Shown: piece by piece, positions 1 through 6,147 of the stretch | How the letters are laid out: each line of letters begins with the position of its first letter | Numbering within the stretch: position 1 is the first letter of the stretch | Assembly: GCA_011526335.1 (NCBI GenBank) | Contig: WTJB01000081.1 | Coordinates: 1 to 7,086, forward strand | Direction of reading: 5' to 3' | Length of the DNA stretch: 7,086 bases | Origin: Candidatus Arcticimaribacter sp. | Lineage (GTDB): Bacteria; Bacteroidota; Bacteroidia; Flavobacteriales; Flavobacteriaceae | Notes under the pieces: model-generated | What the model was told of the DNA's origin: nothing | The model's input: only the letters and a program-made list of their open reading frames with translations | Databases searched by the model: none | Made by a program: the position numbers and the translations under genes

Positions 1-598
1 TCGACTCCAGCCCGAGGTTGCCCAAGCCTTTGAAAAGATGAAAGACGCAGCCTTAGAAGACGGAATTGAAATGGAAATCGTTTCTAGTTTTCGCAGTTAT
101 GCCGCCCAAAAAAAAATATGGAACAGAAAGTTTAAACGCTTTACGGCAGAAGGCATGCCTGCCAAAAGGGCCATAAAAAAAATAATTGAATACTCTACCT
201 TACCCGGAACATCACGGCACCATTGGGGTACCGATATTGACCTTATTCTTAAAAATCATAGCGTAAAAGGAGATGTCTTATTGGACAGCCTTTTTCATAA
301 CAACAATCCCTTTGAACCCCTTCGCCTTTGGATGGAAAAAAATGCATCCACCTTTGGGTTTTATCTCGTGTATGATCGTGATAGCCTAAGGAAAGGGTTT
401 CAATATGAGCCTTGGCATTATTCTTACAAAAAAATTTCAAAGCCTTATTTGGCGCATTATATCAAAAACAATGTGCTAGAAAAAATAAAAAAAGACACCA
501 CGGTGTTGGGGCATAAGGTAATGGATAGTCTTTTTTTAGCAGGGTACAAAGAGGAGCATATTTTGGGGATTCACCCCCAACTAAAGTTTAGAAATTAA
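1..598 (+). CDS. M15 family (VanY-type) D-alanyl-D-alanine carboxypeptidase, 5' end missing
   Basis: This is the 3' part of a peptidoglycan carboxypeptidase of the M15B/VanY family, which removes the terminal D-Ala from cell-wall peptides in the periplasm. The frame is open from base 2, upstream of the first visible ATG (base 38), with protein-like sequence RLQPEVAQAFEK, so the true start and any signal peptide lie outside the window. The family's zinc site is visible. The S-x-H-x-x-G-x-D-x-D motif reads SRHHWGTDID at 212-241, with His at 218-220 and Asp at 239-241. The downstream E-P-W-H motif supplies the catalytic Glu (407-409) and third zinc ligand His (416-418). An FRSY segment near base 95 is also typical of the family. 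The stop codon (596-598) overlaps that of the convergent response regulator. No sign of decay is visible. The family call is firm; the exact substrate (D,D or L,D peptide) is not determined. Confidence 0.9.
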   Translation, partial: RLQPEVAQAFEKMKDAALEDGIEMEIVSSFRSYAAQKKIWNRKFKRFTAEGMPAKRAIKKIIEYSTLPGTSRHHWGTDIDLILKNHSVKGDVLLDSLFHNNNPFEPLRLWMEKNASTFGFYLVYDRDSLRKGFQYEPWHYSYKKISKPYLAHYIKNNVLEKIKKDTTVLGHKVMDSLFLAGYKEEHILGIHPQLKFRN

Positions 599-1340
599 CG
601 CAGTCGCTTCATAAGAGCTTCGTATCGTCTTCGTGAAATAGGCAATGAATCTCCATTCGACATTTCGCAATAATTTCCCGCTTTTTTATTGATGTTGTCC
701 AGATGCAGTAGGTTGACTATAAAGGTATTGTGTATCCTGTAAAAGTAGATCGGATCAAGGGTTTTTTCGTATTGGCCAAGGGTTTTAGAGGATGTAATAG
801 GGTATTTTTATCCTTCATATAAAACTCTGTGTAGCGCCCAGAAGATTTGCAGTAAATCACCTCATTTGGATCCAGAAGATTGACACGATCCATACCTGAA
901 ATCAAAATAAGGTTGGAAGGATGACGTCCCAAGAGCGATTGACTGAGATTGTGCAATTGTTCTGGACCAAATTCTACCTTAGCATTGCGCTTCTCAATGA
1001 CACGATCGATGGTTTTTCTCAAATCTTCTATGATGATTGGTTTTAGAAGATAATCTACCGTATTGTATTGAAAGGCTTTGATTGCATATTCATCATAGGC
1101 CGTGGTAAATATGATCTGAAAATCGAGATGCCCCACTTCTTTCAACAAATCAAAAGCATTTTTATCGTCTAATAAAATGTCTAAAAACACCAATTGAGGC
1201 TGAATGTGGGTAATGGAATGGAGGGCGTCTTCATAGGTTAAACACCGATCCAAAACACGTACTTCTGGAACATACTTCTGGATGAAATGAAAAAGTAAAT
1301 CAATATTTTTCTGTTCATCATCTACTATAATTGCCGTCAT
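595..1340 (-). pseudogene. LytTR-family response regulator, broken by a single-base frameshift
   Basis: This is a two-component response regulator of the LytR/AlgR type: a receiver domain (residues about 1-120) followed by a LytTR DNA-binding domain. The receiver has the acidic pair D7-D8, the phosphoacceptor D54 (in VFLDILL), T79/T80 and K100-P101. The LytTR domain starts near residue 142. As read, the ATG frame from 1340 loses similarity after about residue 178 and stops at 717-719. The missing half of LytTR continues in another frame from about 795 to a TAA at 595-597, with SSKTLGQYEKTL, then FYRIHNTFIVNL, then ISRRRYEALMKRLR. Restoring one base around 795-809 gives a normal protein of about 248 aa. 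A missing A in the run complementary to 805-809 would read KKYPITSSK. The gene lies 11 nt downstream of the kinase and its restored stop overlaps the stop of the convergent carboxypeptidase. It is either a real frameshift, with loss of DNA binding, or a sequencing error. Confidence 0.85.
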
Positions 1341-1351
1341 ATTATTGGGTG

Positions 1352-2124
1352 TTAAATGAGTTTTTCTTTTTGGTTTAAATAAGGAAAGACCAATACTGCT
1401 CGTGTTCCGGTATATTTTTTTGATGGGTTTATGTTTTCCATAAAAAAATCGGTCTTCTCTCTGCGGAGATAACTGTAGATATCTATCCGCTCTTTTAAAA
1501 TTTGAGAGGCGTAAGAGGTGTGCTTTCGTTCCATTTTTTGTTTTAGAAGTTGTGACTGCTTCCTCCCTACTCCATTGTCTTCGACTACAATCTCCAGTAG
1601 GTTTCTTTTTTTGCTCACCTTCATTTTGATGTGGCCTGATTTTTTAAGGGTTGTAGCCCGTGAATTACGGCATTTTCTACGATGGGCTGAAGCAGCATTG
1701 TGGGTAAAAAACAGTTGTGCGGATCGATTTCATCATCAATTTTCACCTCAAAATTTACCTGATGCTCCATCCGCATATTCTGTAGTGCTATGTAGGTCGT
1801 GAGATAAACAACCTCATCTTTTAAACTGATGAGTTCATTGTTGGACATGTCCATAGTAGAGCGCAGCATTTTTGAAAAAATCCCCAAGTATTTATTGGCC
1901 ATAGCTTCTCCTTGTAAAATCATAACACTCTGCACACCATTTAAGGCATTGAAAATAAAATGTGGATTCATTTGTGCCCTAAGCGACTGGGCCTCCAAAC
2001 GGGCAATTTGCTCTTTATAAACGTTATTTTGTTGCGTTCTGTCTCGGCTAAAAAACAAAATCAATAAAAGCGTTACAAAGTTGCTTATAAAGAGTGGTAT
2101 GGTAGAATCATTGGCTAAGTCCAA
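1352..2124 (-). pseudogene. LytS/YehU-like sensor histidine kinase, broken by a single-base frameshift
   Basis: This is a short membrane-anchored histidine kinase of the His_kinase (PF06580) type, expected to phosphorylate the adjacent LytTR regulator. One hydrophobic segment (residues about 9-25) is followed by a short coiled linker. The phosphoacceptor motif QMNPHFIFN carries H55, and an N-box PIVENAVIHG lies near residues 147-156. This frame then stops at 1621-1623. The remaining ATPase half continues in another frame, with the G-box-like EDNGVGRKQS and ending at 1352. The break is a run of six A on the coding strand (complement of 1640-1645). One more A joins HGLQPL to KKSGHIKMKVSKK in frame, giving about 257 aa. 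The only start in frame after an upstream stop (2143-2145) is a TTG at 2122-2124, so the N terminus is uncertain. What the kinase senses is not visible. As read, it lacks its ATP-binding half. Confidence 0.82.
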
Positions 2125-2213
2125 AAAATAAAGATTTACATTTTAACGAAATATTGTTAGTTATCACTATGTAAAGATAGGATTATTATGTTTACTTAAA
2201 TATACACCTATTA

Positions 2214-2243
2214 TTGAATCGATAAAAAATGAAAATAACTTCG
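2214..2243 (+). promoter_or_regulatory. candidate promoter of the arsenosugar operon (TTG-N19-TAACTTCG)
   Basis: A TTG at 2214-2216 lies 19 nt before TAACTTCG at 2236-2243. This resembles the Bacteroidota primary-sigma consensus TTG-N17-23-TAnnTTTG with one mismatch. It would start transcription near 2250 and leave a leader of about 95 nt before the first gene at 2345. It lies in the divergent gap between the kinase and the operon. AT-rich DNA produces such matches by chance, so this is a candidate only. Confidence 0.35.
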
Positions 2244-2273
2244 ATGGATTAAACGACATAAGGACGCATAAAT

Positions 2274-2287
2274 AAAACTTAAGTTTT
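2274..2287. promoter_or_regulatory. perfect 14-bp palindrome in the divergent intergenic region, possible operator
   Basis: AAAACTTAAGTTTT is a perfect dyad with no spacer, about 60 nt upstream of the first operon gene. It lies between the two candidate promoter elements. The lack of a loop makes it a poor transcription terminator but a plausible site for a dimeric regulator. No regulator gene (for example ArsR) is visible in the window, and the sequence is AT-rich, so function is inferred. Confidence 0.3.
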
Positions 2288-2302
2288 TGCGTGCTAAACG
2301 GA

Positions 2303-2327
2303 TTGATAAAAATTTTAAATACATTTG
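2303..2327 (+). promoter_or_regulatory. second candidate promoter, perfect -7 box TACATTTG
   Basis: TACATTTG at 2320-2327 matches the Bacteroidota -7 consensus TAnnTTTG exactly. The nearest upstream TTG (2303-2305) is only 14 nt away, shorter than the usual 17-23. The next TTG (2287-2289) is 30 nt away, so the -33 element is weak. Transcription would start roughly 10 nt before the ATG at 2345, giving a very short leader. Confidence 0.3.
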
Positions 2328-2344
2328 GAAGAAACAATAAACAT

Positions 2345-2680
2345 ATGAGCAAGCCCTACTATCAGCCCGAAGATTTAAAAAAGTTTGGAAACATTAGCGA
2401 ATGGAACGAAGAACTAGGCGCCAAATTTTTTGACTATTACAACAGTGTGTTTAAAGAAGGGAGTCTTTCTGCTAGAGAAAAATCTTTAATCGCACTTGCT
2501 GTTTCCCATGCTGTACATTGTCCGTATTGTATTGACGCCTATACCAAAGATGGGCTTCAACGGGGCATTGAAAAAGAAGAAATGATGGAAGCCGTTCACG
2601 TTACCGCCGCCATTAAAAGTGGTGCGGCCCTTGTACATGGCGTACAAATGATGAATAGGCACGATCAACTCAGCATGTAA
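2345..2680 (+). CDS. arsenosugar biosynthesis-associated peroxidase-like protein (AhpD/CMD family)
   Basis: This is a small cytoplasmic protein (111 aa) of the carboxymuconolactone decarboxylase/AhpD-like fold, in the subgroup annotated beside ArsS as a peroxidase-like protein. The redox motif is H58-C59-P-Y-C62, preceded by E45 and H55, in the E-x(n)-H-x2-H-C-x2-C layout common to AhpD-like proteins. Two cysteines in CxxC suggest thiol-disulfide chemistry. A role in reducing pentavalent methylarsenicals or protecting trivalent ones is inference. The ATG at 2345 was chosen over the in-frame GTG at 2291. The family begins close to this residue, and the 18-residue extension would run through the candidate -7 box. 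The gene is first in the operon, with its stop one base before arsS. The family call is firm; the substrate is unknown. Confidence 0.88.
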   Translation: MSKPYYQPEDLKKFGNISEWNEELGAKFFDYYNSVFKEGSLSAREKSLIALAVSHAVHCPYCIDAYTKDGLQRGIEKEEMMEAVHVTAAIKSGAALVHGVQMMNRHDQLSM

Positions 2681-2681
2681 A

Positions 2682-3734
2682 ATGAAAAAATCCCTAAAAG
2701 CGAGAGGAAATAACTTGTCCTCAACAGAAAAGCAGTTGGAGATCTTATCCAATGGCATCTTTGCCGATGGGCGTCTCCCCATTTTTGAAAAGAAAATAAA
2801 TGCAACTTTACCGCAAGGGTTACATCCGGAAGCCTTAGCAGTGCTGCAAATCAACCTTGGATATATGTGCAACCAGGTTTGTGCCCATTGCCACGTTGAT
2901 GCGGGCCCTGACCGAAAGGAGATCATGACCCAAACTACCTTAGAGGAGTGTTTGAAAGTGATGAAAAACAACTCCATTGAAACGGTGGATTTGACAGGAG
3001 GTGCCCCCGAAATGCACCCCAACTTTAGATGGTTTGTCGAAGAAATTCGAAAAACAGACGTAAAAGAAATCATTGTTCGTTCTAACCTTACCATCATCGT
3101 AGCGAACAAAAAATACCATGATCTTCCCGATTTTTGTGCAAAGCATTTTGTACATGTCATTTCTTCGCTTCCCTTTTATAAAAGAGAAAAAACAGATCGA
3201 CAAAGAGGCTCAGGCGTCTTTAACGATTCTATTGAGGCCCTTCAAAAATTAAATAAAGTAGGATACGGAATCCCAGGAAGCGGACTAGAGTTGGATTTGG
3301 TTTACAACCCCTCTGGTGCTTTTTTACCTGGAGATCAAGCCGCAATGGAAAACGACTTCAAAACGGCTCTAAAAGAAGATTTTGATATCGAATTCGGGCA
3401 ACTTTTTAGCATAACCAACCTGCCCATTAGCCGTTTTTTAGATTATCTAATCGCCTCAGAAAACTATGAAGAATATATGTATGCCTTGGTGGAAGCCTAT
3501 AATCCTTCAGCCGCTGAGAACGTCATGTGCCGCACGACTTTATCTGTTCGTTGGGATGGCTACCTTTACGATTGCGACTTTAACCAGATGCTAGATTTAA
3601 AAGTGGCGCATGAAAAAAATCATATCCGTGATTTTCACGCAACCGCATTGCAGCAACGCAGTATTCGTGTCTCACAGCATTGTTATGGGTGTACTGCAGG
3701 TGCGGGCAGCAGTTGCCAAGGAACTATCGCTTGA
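2682..3734 (+). CDS. arsS: arsenosugar biosynthesis radical SAM enzyme ArsS
   Basis: This is a radical SAM enzyme of 350 aa, the usual size for ArsS. In the studied cyanobacterial pathway, ArsS couples trivalent dimethylarsenic to the 5'-deoxyadenosyl radical from SAM, making 5'-deoxy-5'-dimethylarsinoyl-adenosine. The [4Fe-4S] motif CxxxCxxC is C63-N-Q-V-C67-A-H-C70, followed by the glycine-rich SAM-contact segment LTGGAPEMH (about 104-112). The C-terminal region (about 205-350, DUF3641-like) carries C283, C298 and a terminal cluster C334-Y-G-C337 ... C345, probably binding a second cluster or the arsenical. This matches the family once named rSAM/selenodomain, in which some relatives are reported to have selenocysteine near this segment; here all are ordinary TGT/TGC codons. 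The start ATG follows the previous stop by one base. The stop overlaps the next ATG. Confidence 0.93.
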   Translation: MKKSLKARGNNLSSTEKQLEILSNGIFADGRLPIFEKKINATLPQGLHPEALAVLQINLGYMCNQVCAHCHVDAGPDRKEIMTQTTLEECLKVMKNNSIETVDLTGGAPEMHPNFRWFVEEIRKTDVKEIIVRSNLTIIVANKKYHDLPDFCAKHFVHVISSLPFYKREKTDRQRGSGVFNDSIEALQKLNKVGYGIPGSGLELDLVYNPSGAFLPGDQAAMENDFKTALKEDFDIEFGQLFSITNLPISRFLDYLIASENYEEYMYALVEAYNPSAAENVMCRTTLSVRWDGYLYDCDFNQMLDLKVAHEKNHIRDFHATALQQRSIRVSQHCYGCTAGAGSSCQGTIA

Positions 3735-4339
3735 TGAAAGTTAGAGATCATCACCTTATTGTCTTTACAAAAAACCCCGTGGAGGGCGAGGTAAAAACAC
3801 GTTTAGCTAAACGTATAGGCACAGTTAAAGCATTGGAAATTCATAATGCTTTGGCCCAAAAAACGGCTGAAATTCTCCCCAAAGTCCAGGCCCATAAAAG
3901 CCTCTATTTTTCTAAAAAAATAGAAAATATTCCGCACTGGGACACGAGCTGTGATACCCTTGAAATTCAAAAAGGAAAAGATTTAGGCGAACGAATGTTC
4001 AATGCTTTTTATGACAGCTATTCTAAAGGATATAAAAAAACCATCATCATAGGAACAGACCTATGGGATATTTCTGCCCAGGACATCCATACTGCTTTTG
4101 ATGCTTTAGATACCCATGCATTTGTTTTTGGTCCTGCGCTAGACGGGGGGTACTACCTTATAGGCATGAAAATGCCGCATAAAGATATTTTTGAAAACAT
4201 AGGCTGGGGCGGAGATAAAGTACTGGAAGATACTTTGAAAAAATGTGGGGATAAAAAAACATTCCTTTTAAAAGAAAAAAACGACATAGATTTACTGGAA
4301 GACATAGATTCCATTGATGAATTAAAAAAATTAATATGA
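3734..4339 (+). CDS. TIGR04282-type arsenosugar biosynthesis transferase (DUF2064/CofC-like)
   Basis: This is a 201-aa cytoplasmic GT-A-fold protein of the DUF2064 family, related to the nucleotidyltransferase CofC and annotated in these clusters as an arsenosugar biosynthesis glycosyltransferase. The N-terminal nucleotide-binding segment is FTKNPVEGEVKTRLAK (residues 11-26). The conserved aspartate region is IIGTDLWD (105-112). The signature GPALDGGYYLIGM lies at 133-145, and an acidic C-terminal DIDLLEDIDS at 184-193 resembles the family's DVDTPEDL. In relatives the residue after the first Asp region is usually Pro, and here it is Trp. The ATG at 3734 was chosen because it overlaps the arsS stop; a longer frame from 3680 would lie within arsS. 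Whether it acts as a glycosyl- or nucleotidyltransferase on the arsenic-bearing sugar is not settled by sequence. Confidence 0.85.
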   Translation: MKVRDHHLIVFTKNPVEGEVKTRLAKRIGTVKALEIHNALAQKTAEILPKVQAHKSLYFSKKIENIPHWDTSCDTLEIQKGKDLGERMFNAFYDSYSKGYKKTIIIGTDLWDISAQDIHTAFDALDTHAFVFGPALDGGYYLIGMKMPHKDIFENIGWGGDKVLEDTLKKCGDKKTFLLKEKNDIDLLEDIDSIDELKKLI

Positions 4340-5154
4340 CGTGGACAGAAAAAATAAAAGAGAGCACAACCTACCTGCGTTCACAAGGAATACCTGACTG
4401 TAGTGTAGGTATAGTTCTGGGAACAGGATTAGGAGATTTGGTACAACAGATGGAAATTCACAAAGTTGTAGCCTATGAAGCTATTCCGCATCTGCCCGAA
4501 CCAACAATGGAATTTCATAAGGGAAGATTACTCTACGGGACCTTAGCCAAGAAGGAGGTTTTGGTTTTAGAAGGACGTTTTCATAAATATGAAGGCTATA
4601 GTGATCAAGAAATCACCTTTCCAGTGCGTTTGTTACAGGCCATGGGGGTGCATCATCTATTGATCAGTAATGCCGCAGGGGCCATCAACCTCACTTACAA
4701 CAAAGGAGAATTAATGCTCATAGAAGATCACATCAACCTACAAGGAGGGTCTCCCCTGGCCTATCAAGGGAATGCTGATCTCGGCCCTAAATTTGTGGAC
4801 ATGAGTGAACCATACAGCAGCTTGCTTCAAGAAAAAGCCCTGAAGATTGCGCAAGCCGAAAAACTAACCCTTCATCAAGGGGTTTATGCAAGCGTTGTTG
4901 GACCACAACTCGAGACCCGGGCAGAATACCGCTACTTAAAAATAATTGGTGCCGATGCCGTAGGCATGTCGACCGTCCCAGAAGTAATTGTAGCCAACCA
5001 ACTCGACATGCAAGTATTGGCCTTTTCTGTATTGACAGATTTATGTGATCCGGACCACCTAAAACCTATTGATATTGAAGATATTATGGCTATGGCCAAA
5101 AAAGCGGAACAGTCTTTGATTAAAATTGTACTAAAACTTATCCCTCAATTATAA
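4336..5154 (+). CDS. trimeric-type purine nucleoside phosphorylase with MTA-phosphorylase-like substrate residues
   Basis: This is a 272-aa nucleoside phosphorylase of the PNP/MTAP family, which cleaves nucleosides with phosphate into free base and sugar 1-phosphate. Phosphate and ribose residues align with human PNP: T30 (Ser33), H61 (His64), R81 and H83 (Arg84, His86), N112-A-A-G (Asn115-Ala116), M211 (Met219), E193 (Glu201). Two substrate-determining positions differ. Asn243, which favours 6-oxopurines, is D235 in LTDLCD, and His257, which contacts the 5'-OH, aligns with I247 in DIEDIM. Human MTA phosphorylase has Asp and Val at these places. The inferred substrate is therefore a 5'-modified adenosine, most simply the ArsS product. 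The start ATG overlaps the upstream stop (ATGA). An ordinary housekeeping PNP role is the alternative. Confidence 0.9.
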   Translation: MTWTEKIKESTTYLRSQGIPDCSVGIVLGTGLGDLVQQMEIHKVVAYEAIPHLPEPTMEFHKGRLLYGTLAKKEVLVLEGRFHKYEGYSDQEITFPVRLLQAMGVHHLLISNAAGAINLTYNKGELMLIEDHINLQGGSPLAYQGNADLGPKFVDMSEPYSSLLQEKALKIAQAEKLTLHQGVYASVVGPQLETRAEYRYLKIIGADAVGMSTVPEVIVANQLDMQVLAFSVLTDLCDPDHLKPIDIEDIMAMAKKAEQSLIKIVLKLIPQL

Positions 5155-5162
5155 AAAAAACG

Positions 5163-6131
5163 ATGAATTACTTAGACGTAACCAAAGATGTATACAAAGA
5201 AGCAGCCCTTACTCCAGATGTGGGATTGTGTTGTACTACCACCCCAATATGGCAGTTTCCAGGCTTAAAAATTCCCACCATCATGCAAGAAATGAATTAT
5301 GGTTGCGGAAGCACTGTTCATCCAAGGGATTTAGTGAACAATCCAAAAATATTGTATGTAGGTGTAGGTGGAGGAATGGAACTCCTGCAGTTCGCTTATT
5401 TTTCTAGACAAAAAGAAGGGGTTGTCGGCATAGATGTTGTCGATGAAATGCTAGAAGCATCAGCCAAAAACTTTATCCAAGCAGAAGCAGAAAATGATTG
5501 GTTCAAAAAAGAATACGTGACGTTAAAAAAAGGGAACGCACTCGATCTTCCCGTGGCCGACAATAGCATCGACGTCGCTGCACAGAATTGTCTCTTTAAT
5601 ATTTTTAAAGTGGAAGAATTGAAGAAAGCTTTACAAGAGATGTACCGTGTTTTAAAACCCCACGGACGTCTTGTGATGAGTGATCCTACCTGTGAGCAAG
5701 AAATGAATGAAACCCTTAGAAACGATGAAACCCTTAGAGCACTATGCCTCTCTGGTTCTATTCCGTTAAAGGACTACATTGCGCTATTGACGGAAACAGG
5801 TTTTGGTACAATTGAAATTCGTGCCCGACGCCCCTACCGTATTTTAGATCCAGTCCATTACCCAACAGAAGAAAACATCTACATAGAAAGTGTAGAGGTT
5901 TGTGCCATTAAAGATCCTATGCCTGCTGATGGGCCGTGTATCTTTACAGGGCGTTCTGCAATTTATTTTGGAAAAGAAGATTTTTATGACGACCATAACG
6001 GTCATGTTTTACTTAAAAACCAACCTTTAGCCGTTTGTGATAAAACAGCAAATAATCTTGCTGACATGAACCGAAATGATATTTTTATAAGTCCATCTAC
6101 CTATCATTACGATGGGGGAGGATGTTGTTAA
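5163..6131 (+). CDS. arsM: arsenosugar biosynthesis arsenite methyltransferase ArsM
   Basis: This is a 322-aa SAM-dependent methyltransferase that methylates As(III), supplying dimethylarsenite to ArsS. The Rossmann SAM-binding motif is LYVGVGGGMELL (64-75), with the acidic ribose-binding GIDVVDEML (89-97) and the later motifs GNALDLP and MYRVLKPHGRL (160-170). Candidate arsenic ligands are C23-C24, C48 in NYGCGS, C177 in DPTCEQ and C195. The protein ends in GGGC321-C322, a likely metal or arsenic-binding tail. The order of segments (CCTTTP, PGLKIP, YGCGSTVHPRDL) fits the arsenosugar-type ArsM rather than the shorter detoxification type. The gap to the phosphorylase is 8 nt of A-rich DNA with no clear ribosome binding site. 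No broken motifs are visible. Cysteine roles are inferred from position, not from an aligned structure. Confidence 0.92.
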   Translation: MNYLDVTKDVYKEAALTPDVGLCCTTTPIWQFPGLKIPTIMQEMNYGCGSTVHPRDLVNNPKILYVGVGGGMELLQFAYFSRQKEGVVGIDVVDEMLEASAKNFIQAEAENDWFKKEYVTLKKGNALDLPVADNSIDVAAQNCLFNIFKVEELKKALQEMYRVLKPHGRLVMSDPTCEQEMNETLRNDETLRALCLSGSIPLKDYIALLTETGFGTIEIRARRPYRILDPVHYPTEENIYIESVEVCAIKDPMPADGPCIFTGRSAIYFGKEDFYDDHNGHVLLKNQPLAVCDKTANNLADMNRNDIFISPSTYHYDGGGCC

Positions 6132-6147
6132 TTTAATCCCAGTTACT

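Noticed and set aside
563..580. Hairpin TTGGGG/CCCCAA at the end of the carboxypeptidase gene
   Set aside because: A six-pair stem with no T-run on either strand and inside coding sequence; it cannot be called a terminator.
2167..2352. A 61-residue leftward reading frame in the intergenic region, rich in F, L and K
   Set aside because: It resembles no family, would overlap the start of the CMD gene, and fits the AT-rich background; it is not a convincing N-terminal extension of the kinase because stops separate them.
2486..3203. Long antisense reading frames across the CMD and arsS genes
   Set aside because: They have no recognisable motifs, and their sequence is explained by the strong coding on the + strand.
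2682..3734. Possible selenocysteine gene
   Set aside because: No in-frame TGA is present before the stop; the motif positions are cysteines.
5707..5738. Fourteen-base direct repeat (18-nt period) in arsM
   Set aside because: It keeps the frame and encodes ETLRND then ETLRAL, a region plausible for the family; too short to treat as a mobile or regulatory repeat.
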